From Candidatus Liminaster caballi (GTDB lineage Bacteria > Bacteroidota > Bacteroidia > Bacteroidales > UBA3663), in contig JAGHUA010000013.1 of the NCBI GenBank assembly GCA_018065085.1, positions 32,910 through 96,909 of the forward strand: 64,000 nt of DNA, in the 5' to 3' direction. The position numbers were made by a program, and so were the translations under genes. This document shows, piece after piece, positions 35,033 to 43,259 of the stretch (position 1 is the first letter of the stretch; each line of letters starts with the position of its first letter). The notes below the pieces were generated by a model. The model had not been told where the DNA came from, ran no database searches, and was given only the letters and a program-made list of their open reading frames with translations.

Positions 35033-35986
35033 CTATTTAGAGATAACAGGCGTAGTATTACGTTCCCAGAAGACACCGTCGGCATAGCCCTGAATAGAAG
35101 TGTCTGTGTCGGCAAGCATGAGGCGTTTGGCAGCATAGAGACAATACTCTTCTTCAAGTTCAATGCCCAGATAGCGGCGTCCAAGTTTGTGAGCGACAAC
35201 GCACGCCGTACCACTGCCCATGAACGGATCAAGCACAACATCACCTGGGCGACTCGAAGCCAATATAAGCTTGGCATAGAGTTTCTCCGGTTTTTGTGTA
35301 GGGTGATCTGTATTCTCTGGCATTGACCAGAACGGCACACTGATATCGTCCCAAAAGTTCGACGGACACGTAAGGCGGAAGTTGCCCTGATCTGTAGCCT
35401 CCCAGTCCTTGGGCAGACCGTCGGCACGATAGGGGGCAATGACACGACGCTTCTGCATAACCGACTGGAGGTCGAAATAATAGTCGCGCGGATTGGCCAC
35501 GGCAAACCAGATATCTTCCATGCCGTTCTTCCAGTTGTGAGCAGCTCCGCGCCCCTTCTCGCGCTGCCATGTTATGCGATTGATGATGGTAAGATGCTCT
35601 GAAAGCACACGCTGGAGGGCTGAGGTACACTTCCAGTCGCCGCATACATAGAGAGAACCGTTTGGTTTCAGTTTGCGGCACACCGATGGCATCCACGAAC
35701 GAACATAATCCTCATATTCGGACTCGCGCATTGATGTGAAAGTACTTGTTCCAAACTGCCGCGTTAGATTATATGGAGGATCTATGATGATAAGGTCTGC
35801 TGAATGATCTGCAACAAATGGCAGAGCCTCAAAGATATCAGCATGGACAAGCGTATCTGGCTCGAAACAAACACCGGCGTCACAGACGTCGGCACATGTA
35901 TGCAATTGAGCACGAAGCATTTCTGCCTCGTGCTTTTCAATAGTAAGCGTTCGGTTACGCCCGGCTCGCTGTTTTGGCTGGGTCAT
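35033..35986 (-). CDS. DNA methyltransferase, N6-adenine or N4-cytosine (beta type)
   Basis: A 317-residue amino-methyltransferase. The catalytic motif IIIDPPYNL (about residue 70) comes before the SAM motif DVVLDPFMGSGTACVVAHKLGRRYLGIE near the C-terminus, the beta order. NTDHPTQKPEKLY is the conserved segment leading into the SAM site. No restriction endonuclease or specificity subunit is adjacent, so it looks like an orphan methylase; the recognition site is unknown. It begins 3 bp after the rpiB stop. Confidence 0.92.
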   Translation of the reverse strand: MTQPKQRAGRNRTLTIEKHEAEMLRAQLHTCADVCDAGVCFEPDTLVHADIFEALPFVADHSADLIIIDPPYNLTRQFGTSTFTSMRESEYEDYVRSWMPSVCRKLKPNGSLYVCGDWKCTSALQRVLSEHLTIINRITWQREKGRGAAHNWKNGMEDIWFAVANPRDYYFDLQSVMQKRRVIAPYRADGLPKDWEATDQGNFRLTCPSNFWDDISVPFWSMPENTDHPTQKPEKLYAKLILASSRPGDVVLDPFMGSGTACVVAHKLGRRYLGIELEEEYCLYAAKRLMLADTDTSIQGYADGVFWERNTTPVISK

Positions 35987-35989
35987 CGG

Positions 35990-36433
35990 TCACTTTACTG
36001 GAATGTCGGCGATACGTTGTTCGTGGCGACCACCGGCAAACTCGGTTGAGAAGAACTCGTCGAGGCATGCACGACAAGTATCCTCAGTGATGAAGCGACC
36101 AGGGAAGACAATAACATTGGCATTGTTGTGCTCACGGATGAGGTGGGCAATTTCTGGCTGCCATACAAGACCTGCACGAATCTGCTGATGCTTGTTGAGA
36201 GTCATCGAGATGCCTTCACCACTACCGCACATGGCGATACCAGGATAGCATTCGCCTCGTTCGATACCTTCGGCAAGCGCATGACCATAGGTAGCATAGT
36301 TGCACGACTCCTCGGTGAGGGTGCCATAATCCTTCCAGGCAAGACCTTTCTCATCGAGATATTTCTTTACAAACTGCTTGAGTGGGAATGCGGCATGATC
36401 GCTTGCAAGACCCACAAAATTCTTGATTTCCAC
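35990..36433 (-). CDS. rpiB: Ribose-5-phosphate isomerase B
   Basis: Interconverts ribose-5-phosphate and ribulose-5-phosphate (LacAB/RpiB family). VGLASDHAAFPLK holds the conserved Asp-His pair, and AMCGSGEGISMTLNKH the catalytic Cys and anion-hole loop. That loop reads CGSGEG where the family usually has CGTGIG, a mild deviation. No ATG is in frame ahead of the domain: GTG 36433 gives the usual short N-terminus, while a TTG at 36472 would make the gene abut the upstream stop exactly. About 147 residues with the GTG start. It may work with the araBAD products and transketolase. Confidence 0.85.
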   Translation of the reverse strand: MEIKNFVGLASDHAAFPLKQFVKKYLDEKGLAWKDYGTLTEESCNYATYGHALAEGIERGECYPGIAMCGSGEGISMTLNKHQQIRAGLVWQPEIAHLIREHNNANVIVFPGRFITEDTCRACLDEFFSTEFAGGRHEQRIADIPVK

Positions 36434-36472
36434 AATAGAATAATTTTCAATTGGACGATTTACGGTTGACAA

Positions 36473-37312
36473 TCAGAGTTCAATCACAAGGAATGGCGAA
36501 CCTGCCCAGAACTTTGCAGCATCTGTGATGGTAAGAGTGGTTGTACCGTCGCCATTCTTAACGAGTGTGTAAGTATCCTCTGGTTTTTCGGTAATAAGAG
36601 TAGGACTCTTTGACTCGATGACAAGTTCTGTGAATTCACGCGCATCGACCTTTGTGAACTTTTCTGTGTCGAAGTTAGCATAGTTGGCCTTCTTCTTGAA
36701 AGTACCTTCAATCACACCAGCGTCCTTGAGTTCACTCTTCTTGCCTACGATATAATAGGCAGTATTGAGGGCTTCTTCCTGAGCACGCGCCACATCGATA
36801 AAGAAGTCGCGGCTTTCCTCGGCCTGCTGACGGGCTGCGGTCATGACATCGAGCTGAGTGCGCAGATCAGCAAGGCTGGCATTCTTCTCTTCGAGTGCTT
36901 TCTGGAGTTCTGCAATGCGTGTGTCCTTCTCGATGAGCTGGGCTTTCATGTTGTCCATCATCTTCTGGAGCTTAGCGTTGTAGGAACGGTCATTGGTGGC
37001 AATCTGCTTCTTGAGATCGTCAATCTGCTGACGCTGCTGAGCCATGTGGTCGCGGAATGCCTTCATGTGAGAGAGCACCTGGCTCTTATCCTTGATGTCG
37101 TTGCCATTGTCATCGACAAAGATAAGGCCCTCTTCCTTGGCCATCTGGTCAACAGAGAGGTTGAGAAGATTGATGACCGATGCCATGTCGTCGGCAACGG
37201 CTGCCACAGAGTCGTGCATCGACTTCATGCGGTCATATTCGGCTTGCGGCACTGTAGGCTGACATGCAACGAACAGAGGCAGCAACATAACAAGATACGA
37301 AAGTCTTTTCAT
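36473..37312 (-). CDS. Cbp1-like coiled-coil lipoprotein
   Basis: A 279-residue lipoprotein (LFVAC, Cys17) with a long predicted coiled coil from about residue 90 to 180 (QQRQQIDDLKKQI, KDTRIAELQKALEEKNASL) and a small beta-rich C-terminal domain (from about 190, TAYYIVGKKSELKDAGVI). This layout matches Bacteroidetes proteins annotated as Cbp1-family collagen-binding adhesins. That name comes from a distant homologue, so collagen binding here is unproven. It is the first gene of the run that continues with rpiB, the methyltransferase and the unknown protein. Confidence 0.75.
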   Translation of the reverse strand: MKRLSYLVMLLPLFVACQPTVPQAEYDRMKSMHDSVAAVADDMASVINLLNLSVDQMAKEEGLIFVDDNGNDIKDKSQVLSHMKAFRDHMAQQRQQIDDLKKQIATNDRSYNAKLQKMMDNMKAQLIEKDTRIAELQKALEEKNASLADLRTQLDVMTAARQQAEESRDFFIDVARAQEEALNTAYYIVGKKSELKDAGVIEGTFKKKANYANFDTEKFTKVDAREFTELVIESKSPTLITEKPEDTYTLVKNGDGTTTLTITDAAKFWAGSPFLVIEL

Positions 37313-37339
37313 AACAATCTGGGTAAATAATATCTGACG

Positions 37340-37381
37340 AAAAAAAACGACTGCCTGACACTAAATTATCTTGCCAGGCAG
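37340..37381 (-). terminator. Terminator after tkt
   Basis: On the minus strand CTGCCTG (plus 37381-37375) pairs with CAGGCAG (plus 37357-37351) and is followed by TCGTTTTTTTT. It separates tkt from the Cbp1-like gene. Confidence 0.8.
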
Positions 37382-37400
37382 CCGTGTGATTGTGATTATA

Positions 37401-39425
37401 TTACTTCTGTGAAGCGAGCATCTTCTTTACCTGGTTGTAAACGTTCTCGCCTGTGAAGCCGAGCTTCTCATCGAGCACCTTGTAAGGAGCAGAGAAACCG
37501 AAGCTTGAGAGACCCCATACCTCACCGTCGGCACCTACAAGACCCTCAAGGGTTACAGGAAGACCAGCAGTCATACCGAACTTTGGCTTGCCTGCAGGAA
37601 GTATCTGACGCTGGTATGCCTTTGTCTGGCGACGGAAGAGACCCTCAGAAGGAACGCTGACGATGCGGCACTTGATGCCATCCTCACGGAGGAGTTCTGC
37701 ACCAGCAACGAGAGTTGCAACCTCAGAACCAGAAGCGAGGAGGATTACGTCATACTGCTCGTCTGAGCCTGCAACAACGTATGCACCCTTTTCTGCCTGT
37801 GTGTAGTCATTACCCTCTGGGAGAGTCTTAATGTTCTGGCGTGAGAAGATAAGACCTGTTGGACTGCAAGTGTTCTCCATTGCCATCTTCCAAGCCTGAG
37901 TTGTCTCATCAGAGTCAGCGGGACGGAGAACGAGCATAGAGTTGCGACCCTTGTGAGTCTTGAGCTTCTCCATAAGACGGATCTGTGCCTCATGCTCAAC
38001 TGGCTCATGAGTAGGTCCATCCTCACCTACACGGAATGCATCGTGTGTCCAGATGAACTTTACTGGGAGTTCCATGAGAGCTGCCATACGTACCACTGGG
38101 AGCATGTACTGGCTAAATACGAAGAATGTACCACAAGCAGGGATGACACCTCCGTGGAGAGCCATACCTACGCAGCAGCATGCCATAGTGAACTCAGCAA
38201 CACCTGCCTGGAAGAATGCGCCAGAGAAGTCGCCCTTCTGCAGATCGTGAGTAAACTTGAGGAAGCCGTCGGTCTTGTCTGAGTTAGAGAGGTCGGCAGA
38301 TGCACAGATCATGTTTGGAACCTGCTGAGCAAGCTGGCTCAATACTGCAGCTGAGGCAGAACGAGTAGCATCGTCCTTCTTCTGGGCAACCTTTGTCCAG
38401 TCAATCTGAGGAGCCTTGCCACTGAACCACTCATGCATCATCTTTGCCTTCTCTGGGTTAGCCTCTGCCCATGCAGCCTTCTTGGCATACTTGGCATCCA
38501 TAATCTTGCGAAGCTCATTGCGACGCTGCTGATAGAGTTTCTTAACCTCTGGGAAGATCTGGAATGGATTCTCAGGATCGCCGCCGAGATTCTTGATAGT
38601 ATTTGTGAATGCGTCGCCGCCGAGAGGAGCACCGTGTGTCTTGCAATTACGCTCGTAAGATGTGCCGTCAGCCTTGAGGGCGCCCTTGCCCATGATGCAC
38701 TTACCGATGATGAGAGTTGGCTTGCCAACGGTAGCCTTTGCGATATTCAAAGCTCCGCGAATCTGCTCAACGTCATTACCATTGATCTCAAGAACGTTCC
38801 AACCCCAAGCGCGATACTTCATTGCTGTATCCTCTGAGGTTACGGTCTTACACTCTGTAGAAAGCTGGATGTCATTTGAATCATAGAACATGATGAGGTT
38901 GTCGAGACCGAGTGTACCGGCAATACGGCCAGCACCCTGGCTTACCTCTTCCTGAATACCACCGTCAGAGATGTAGGTATAGATCTTGTGATTCATAACC
39001 TCCTCACCGAGGCGGGCAGCAAGGAACTTAGCAGCGATAGCAGCACCTACTGCATAAGCATGACCCTGACCGAGAGGACCTGATGTATTCTCAATGCCAC
39101 GTACTACCTCGAGTTCTGGATGACCGGTTACAGGGCTACCCCACTGACGGAGAGTCTGAAGTTCGTCTGTAGTAAACTTGCCAGCAAGGCAAAGCTGAGC
39201 ATAGAGCATAGGAGCCATGTGACCTGGATCAAGGAAGAAACGGTCACGACCCTCAAAGTTCATATTCTTTGGATCGTACTCGAGGTACTCGCTGAAAAGT
39301 ACGTTAATGAAATCAGCACCACCCATAGCACCGCCTGGGTGTCCGCTCTTAGCCTTCTCAACGGCTGCAGCGGCAAGGATGCGGATATTGTCCGCTGCCT
39401 TGTTCATCAAAGCAATTGAATTCAT
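37401..39425 (-). CDS. tkt: Transketolase
   Basis: A thiamine-diphosphate enzyme of the non-oxidative pentose phosphate pathway that moves two-carbon units between sugar phosphates. The 674 residues are the standard full length. KSGHPGGAMGGADF near the N-terminus is the family signature. DGGIQEEVSQGAGRIAGTL, later joined by DSNDIQL, is the ThDP-binding region, and GEDGPTHEPVEHEAQIRLM marks the pyrimidine domain. It can process the xylulose-5-phosphate made by AraBAD. It has its own promoter and terminator. Confidence 0.97.
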   Translation of the reverse strand: MNSIALMNKAADNIRILAAAAVEKAKSGHPGGAMGGADFINVLFSEYLEYDPKNMNFEGRDRFFLDPGHMAPMLYAQLCLAGKFTTDELQTLRQWGSPVTGHPELEVVRGIENTSGPLGQGHAYAVGAAIAAKFLAARLGEEVMNHKIYTYISDGGIQEEVSQGAGRIAGTLGLDNLIMFYDSNDIQLSTECKTVTSEDTAMKYRAWGWNVLEINGNDVEQIRGALNIAKATVGKPTLIIGKCIMGKGALKADGTSYERNCKTHGAPLGGDAFTNTIKNLGGDPENPFQIFPEVKKLYQQRRNELRKIMDAKYAKKAAWAEANPEKAKMMHEWFSGKAPQIDWTKVAQKKDDATRSASAAVLSQLAQQVPNMICASADLSNSDKTDGFLKFTHDLQKGDFSGAFFQAGVAEFTMACCCVGMALHGGVIPACGTFFVFSQYMLPVVRMAALMELPVKFIWTHDAFRVGEDGPTHEPVEHEAQIRLMEKLKTHKGRNSMLVLRPADSDETTQAWKMAMENTCSPTGLIFSRQNIKTLPEGNDYTQAEKGAYVVAGSDEQYDVILLASGSEVATLVAGAELLREDGIKCRIVSVPSEGLFRRQTKAYQRQILPAGKPKFGMTAGLPVTLEGLVGADGEVWGLSSFGFSAPYKVLDEKLGFTGENVYNQVKKMLASQK

Positions 39426-39472
39426 GTTTTTCTATTATTAGTTATTGTGTGTAATAAGTATTTTCTACGGGA

Positions 39473-39504
39473 CAAAAGTATGAATAATAATTCAAAAATG
39501 CAAA
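39473..39504 (-). promoter_or_regulatory. Promoter for tkt
   Basis: On the minus strand TTTG (plus 39504-39501), 20 nt, TACTTTTG (plus 39480-39473), leaving a leader of about 40 nt before the start codon. Confidence 0.75.
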
Positions 39505-39507
39505 TTT

Positions 39508-39547
39508 TCAGCACACTTTTTTATAAATCAGCATACTTTTTTATAAA
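39508..39547 (-). repeat. Two 20-bp tandem repeats upstream of the tkt promoter
   Basis: TCAGCACACTTTTTTATAAA (39508-39527) and a copy with one change (39528-39547) sit directly upstream of the -33 box of the tkt promoter. Position and spacing (two helical turns) would suit a regulator-binding site, but no regulator is known. Confidence 0.55.
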
Positions 39548-39558
39548 ATCGTTATTTT

Positions 39559-41058
39559 TTACTCAAATTTGACCACTACATAAGGTCCTTTGCGACTCAC
39601 AATAGTGCCGAGATACTCTGAAGGAACGTCAATCTGACGCATCCTACCGACCACATCGTGGTAGTCATCCTCGTTAGTTATGAGCAGTGTGTTGCGCATC
39701 GTTCCGAGGCGGAAATCATCGTCTGTAGCCTCAATCGGATCTTCGTGCAGATATACGTCCATATTCCCCATCTGCGGCAGGTGATAGGCATAATAATGTT
39801 CGGTGCCAAGTTCACGGGCAAAACCTCTCGCCCTCCAGCAGACATGACCATAACATCCGATATGGGCATTGTACGTCGGAGCAAGACATCCGAGTATGAA
39901 GAACACGATCAGGATGATGCGGCACACCCACAGCATACGCCACTGCCATACGAGCGGCCATCGCCACTGACCCATCTGCATCACTCCCACATAAATGAGA
40001 AATGGGAATACAGGCAATAGGCGCACATCAATCTTACCAGGTATGCACGAAAGCATGATGAGAGTGCTGAGGAAGGTTAGCGCAAAGAAATTCTGAAGCG
40101 GCGTCTGAAGACTGATGCGTTGGATGAAAGGCAGGTCGGCACGACTGCGATAGCGACGCACGATAGACACCACCAGCATCAGCATGCACAAAGGCCCCCA
40201 TGGCAATGAATCGTACCAGACCGAAGCAATATAATAGAACCAAGGACGCACGTGGTGCATCGAGATAAAGAGCGGATGATAGGGCTGAACCTTCAACATC
40301 TCGTCGATATAGGGTTGTCCGCCTTCGAGGTACGCACCGCCCAGCCAAACGCCTATGCCAGAAGCGAGAACGAGCAGCGTACGCCATCCCCAGACGCGGA
40401 ACCACTTTATGCCGCGTCCGCTGAGTACCAGATATGACGTCGTGACGAGCAAAGGGATGACAAGACCCCAGACGCCCTTGGTCAGGACAGCAAGAAGCAC
40501 GAAAAGACCGAAGCGGAACTGATAGCGCACCGTACCCCGATCACGAGGCTTGACTCCATGTTCCTCGTCAGCGCCGAGAGGACTGAACAGTATCTGCCAG
40601 AAGTTATAAAGGGCAAGCACCACCCAAAGGCACAGCAGCATGTCCATGCGGAGATAGAATGACATCACGAACATCAGTCCGCAAGTGAACAGCATCCACT
40701 GTGCAAGATCACGGCTCTGACTGCCATCGCTCAATCGCATGCCACCCATCTCGTAGCGCCACACCCATCGATGCATCACCTGAACCACAAGCAGAGACGG
40801 TATCAGCGAGAACATGGCAAGCTGGATCATGTACCAATGACGGAACACTACCTTCGACACCATCAGCAGCCAGAAGTAAAGGGGAGGAAACTCAACGTAT
40901 GGTTCGCCCTGGTGCGTGAGGGCAAAGAACCTGCCTTCGCGCAGAGCCTCGACCGCCACGCTAATATAACGCAACTCATTGCTCGGCGTGAAATCGCGCA
41001 GAAACATCATCGGCAACAGAGCCAGGATGAATGGTATGTATTGCTTTATGAATTTCAT
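39559..41058 (-). CDS. ArnT-like glycosyltransferase (GT39/83), membrane
   Basis: A polytopic inner-membrane glycosyltransferase of 499 residues. The first periplasmic loop carries NELRYISVAVEALREG and GEPYVEFPPLYFWL, the pattern that ArnT/PMT enzymes show as DE-RYA and PY-EKPP; here NE replaces the usual DE. About ten or more hydrophobic segments follow, then a soluble C-terminal part. Such enzymes transfer a sugar from a polyprenyl carrier to lipid A or protein; substrates are unknown. It is the third gene of the cdaA-gldE operon, 5 bp after gldE. Confidence 0.85.
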   Translation of the reverse strand: MKFIKQYIPFILALLPMMFLRDFTPSNELRYISVAVEALREGRFFALTHQGEPYVEFPPLYFWLLMVSKVVFRHWYMIQLAMFSLIPSLLVVQVMHRWVWRYEMGGMRLSDGSQSRDLAQWMLFTCGLMFVMSFYLRMDMLLCLWVVLALYNFWQILFSPLGADEEHGVKPRDRGTVRYQFRFGLFVLLAVLTKGVWGLVIPLLVTTSYLVLSGRGIKWFRVWGWRTLLVLASGIGVWLGGAYLEGGQPYIDEMLKVQPYHPLFISMHHVRPWFYYIASVWYDSLPWGPLCMLMLVVSIVRRYRSRADLPFIQRISLQTPLQNFFALTFLSTLIMLSCIPGKIDVRLLPVFPFLIYVGVMQMGQWRWPLVWQWRMLWVCRIILIVFFILGCLAPTYNAHIGCYGHVCWRARGFARELGTEHYYAYHLPQMGNMDVYLHEDPIEATDDDFRLGTMRNTLLITNEDDYHDVVGRMRQIDVPSEYLGTIVSRKGPYVVVKFE

Positions 41059-41063
41059 CTGTA

Positions 41064-42374
41064 TTATGATTTTCGCTTCACAGTCACTCGGATGCGGTCA
41101 ATGCGACGGCGATCCATAGACAGGACCAGGAACTCTATGCCACGATAACGGATTGTCTCGTTGACCTTAGGGAAGTTCTGCTTTATCTCAAGAAGAAGAC
41201 CTCCAACCGATTCGCAGTTGTCAGCTTTGTCGCCCAGCTGGTCGGCATCAAAGGCGATGGCTCGGCAGAAATCGGTCAGCGATGTGCGAGCTTCGAAAAT
41301 CCACTCGTCTTTACCCACCTTCTGCCATGTCTGCTCATCCTCGTCATATTCATCGCGTATCTCGCCCACAATCTCTTCGAGCACGTCCTCCATTGTGATC
41401 AAGCCGCTGGTGCCGCCAAACTCATCGACTACGATGGCCATGTGCAGGCGTTTCTTACGAAAGTCGTCGAGAAGGTCGTCGATCATCTTGTTTTCAGGCA
41501 CATAGTATGCTGTGCGTATCAAGTCCTGCCAGCGGAACTGATCGTTCTGATTGAGATATGGCAGGAGATCTTTGATGTAGAGTATGCCTCGGATATGGTC
41601 TTCCGTCTCTTCAAAAACAGGGATGCGCGAGTATCGCTGATCGACCACAAGTTTCAGCACCTCGCTGAACGGCGACTTGACGTCAACCGTGGTCATCTCC
41701 GAACGGCTGGTCATGGCATCCTTCACCGTCTTGTCGGCAAACTCGATGATACCCTCCAGCATTTTCTTCTCGTCCTTATTGTGAGCAACCTGAGGCGTAA
41801 GTTTCATTGCATCGGCCAGATCCTCGACCGTCACCTCCTCTCCCATCTTGTCGGCAAGGCGGCGGTTAATGATGCCGGTGCTGCCCACCAGAAGCGAAAT
41901 GAACGGACTGAACGCGCGGGTCATCCAGTCCATCACCGGAGCTGTGGCACGTGCGAAACTCAACTGTCGATGAGAAGCATAGACTTTTGGCAGCACCTCA
42001 CCGAAAAGCAGAAGCAGGAAAGTGAGGATGACCGTCTCGATGAGGAAAATCATGACCGTGCTCGTGCGATTGTGGTCAATGCATCCGTTGATGAACAGTG
42101 AGAACAGCATGATAATAGCCACGTTGACCAGATTGTTGCCTATCAAAATGGCAGCCATCAGACGCTCGCTTTTCTCAAGAAGGTGTCCGATCGTAGTGTC
42201 GCGGTCGTTCTCACCATCCTCAAGGCGTTCGATATCCTTGGGCGAAAGCGAGAAGAAAGCCACCTCCGAACCGGAGATTGCTGCCGAGGCGAACAACAGC
42301 AGCACGGCCACAGCCAATGCCACCCATGCCGCCGTTCCAGGCATACCCAACGCTATGTAGAATATTGAATCCAT
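41064..42374 (-). CDS. gldE: GldE-type CNNM/CBS-domain membrane protein
   Basis: A hemolysin-C/CNNM-like membrane protein, named GldE in Bacteroidetes. An N-terminal DUF21 transmembrane domain (ASAAISGSEVAFFSLSPKDIERL, about 1-190) is followed by a CBS pair (VKDAMTSRSEMTTVDV, GILYIKDLLPYL, AIVVDEFGGTSGLITMEDVLEEIVGEI) and a C-terminal CorC_HlyC domain. ATG 42374 (MDSIFYIAL) is preferred to a TTG two codons earlier. GldE was named from gliding flavobacteria, but it is present in non-gliding Bacteroidales, so motility is not implied. Middle gene of cdaA-gldE-GT39. Confidence 0.88.
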   Translation of the reverse strand: MDSIFYIALGMPGTAAWVALAVAVLLLFASAAISGSEVAFFSLSPKDIERLEDGENDRDTTIGHLLEKSERLMAAILIGNNLVNVAIIMLFSLFINGCIDHNRTSTVMIFLIETVILTFLLLLFGEVLPKVYASHRQLSFARATAPVMDWMTRAFSPFISLLVGSTGIINRRLADKMGEEVTVEDLADAMKLTPQVAHNKDEKKMLEGIIEFADKTVKDAMTSRSEMTTVDVKSPFSEVLKLVVDQRYSRIPVFEETEDHIRGILYIKDLLPYLNQNDQFRWQDLIRTAYYVPENKMIDDLLDDFRKKRLHMAIVVDEFGGTSGLITMEDVLEEIVGEIRDEYDEDEQTWQKVGKDEWIFEARTSLTDFCRAIAFDADQLGDKADNCESVGGLLLEIKQNFPKVNETIRYRGIEFLVLSMDRRRIDRIRVTVKRKS

Positions 42375-42392
42375 TAACAAAATGATTTGTCG

Positions 42393-43148
42393 CTACTTGA
42401 GCAAGAGTTTCTGTAGCGTGTTGATGTTCAGGTCGCGGTGCAGGCGTCCGTGCGAGGCGAGCGTGATGCCACCTGTCTCCTCACTGACAATTATCACCTT
42501 GGCATCGCTGACCTCGCTCAGTCCGATGCCCGATCGGTGACGCAAACCGAACTCCTTTGGAATACGGGCGCTGTGAGATACTGGCAGGATGCAGGCAGCC
42601 GACACGATGCGACCATCGCGTATAATCATCGCTCCATCGTGAAGCGGTGTGTTCTTATAGAAAATCTGTTCGATGAGACGTGTGCTAAGACGGGCATCGA
42701 TGAGATCACCCGTATCAGCATATTGCTGCAGCGAATCGGTTCCCTCAATGCAGATAAGGGCTCCTACCTTCTGCTGACTCATGTTGCGACATGCCAACAC
42801 CACGGGATCGACCCACGACTTTTCCTCCGAGTCGAGATTCCTACGGCCGAATACGCGCAGCAATGAACTCCAACGTCGGCGCGAACCTACTCGCACCAGC
42901 ACTTGGCGGATATCGTTCTGAAAAATGATGACCACGGCGATAAGACCCACGCCCACAGCACTGTCCATGATGGCTCCAAGCAGGCGCATCTGCAACATCT
43001 GGCTCACCACGAGCCACACAACAATGATGGCCATGATGCCCTGAAAGATGACAAGCGTGCCGTTACGCTGGGCGCCACGGTAAAGGTAGTATAGCGCCCA
43101 TGCCACGACAAGAATGTCTATTGCGTCTTTAATACCGAAATCCCACAT
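42393..43148 (-). CDS. cdaA: Diadenylate cyclase CdaA
   Basis: Makes cyclic di-AMP from two ATP. Three N-terminal transmembrane segments (DAIDILVVAWALYYLY, LVIFQGIMAIIVVWLVV, VGVGLIAVVIIF) anchor a DAC domain. The catalytic signatures are present: DGAMIIRDGRIVSAACILP and LRHRSGIGLSEVSDAKVIIVSEE. ATG 43148 (MWDFGIKDA) is chosen; the longer frame would run into the promoter. 251 residues. It is the first gene of an operon with gldE and GT39. c-di-AMP usually controls K+ and osmolyte transport, and a Kef-type antiporter occurs 10 kb away, though a link is speculative. Confidence 0.93.
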   Translation of the reverse strand: MWDFGIKDAIDILVVAWALYYLYRGAQRNGTLVIFQGIMAIIVVWLVVSQMLQMRLLGAIMDSAVGVGLIAVVIIFQNDIRQVLVRVGSRRRWSSLLRVFGRRNLDSEEKSWVDPVVLACRNMSQQKVGALICIEGTDSLQQYADTGDLIDARLSTRLIEQIFYKNTPLHDGAMIIRDGRIVSAACILPVSHSARIPKEFGLRHRSGIGLSEVSDAKVIIVSEETGGITLASHGRLHRDLNINTLQKLLLK

Positions 43149-43166
43149 TGCACAAAAAAAATAATT

Positions 43167-43236
43167 CGGGCGCAAATTTACATACAAATAACAAGAATAG
43201 CAAGTTTCTTGTCAAAAATATGCAAATTTGCGCCCG
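43167..43236. repeat. Nested 18-bp inverted repeat over the cdaA promoter
   Basis: Outer arms of 18 bp (43167-43184 and 43219-43236) match at 17 positions. Inside the 34-nt spacer a second exact pair occurs (ACAAGAA 43191-43197, TTCTTGT 43206-43212). Minus-strand RNA would fold into a stem followed by AATTATTTTTTTT, which looks like a terminator for the GH43 gene, while the promoter of cdaA lies within the same bases. Confidence 0.8.
43173..43204 (-). promoter_or_regulatory. Promoter for cdaA
   Basis: On the minus strand CTTG (plus 43204-43201), 20 nt, TAAATTTG (plus 43180-43173), 25 bp before the cdaA start. The -7 box is part of the inner half of the large inverted repeat. Confidence 0.6.
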
Positions 43237-43259
43237 TTTTTGCCCGATGCAGGCGTCTT

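Noticed and set aside
41064..42374. Gliding motility role from the GldE name
   Set aside because: GldE-type proteins occur in non-gliding Bacteroidales and no other gld genes are nearby.
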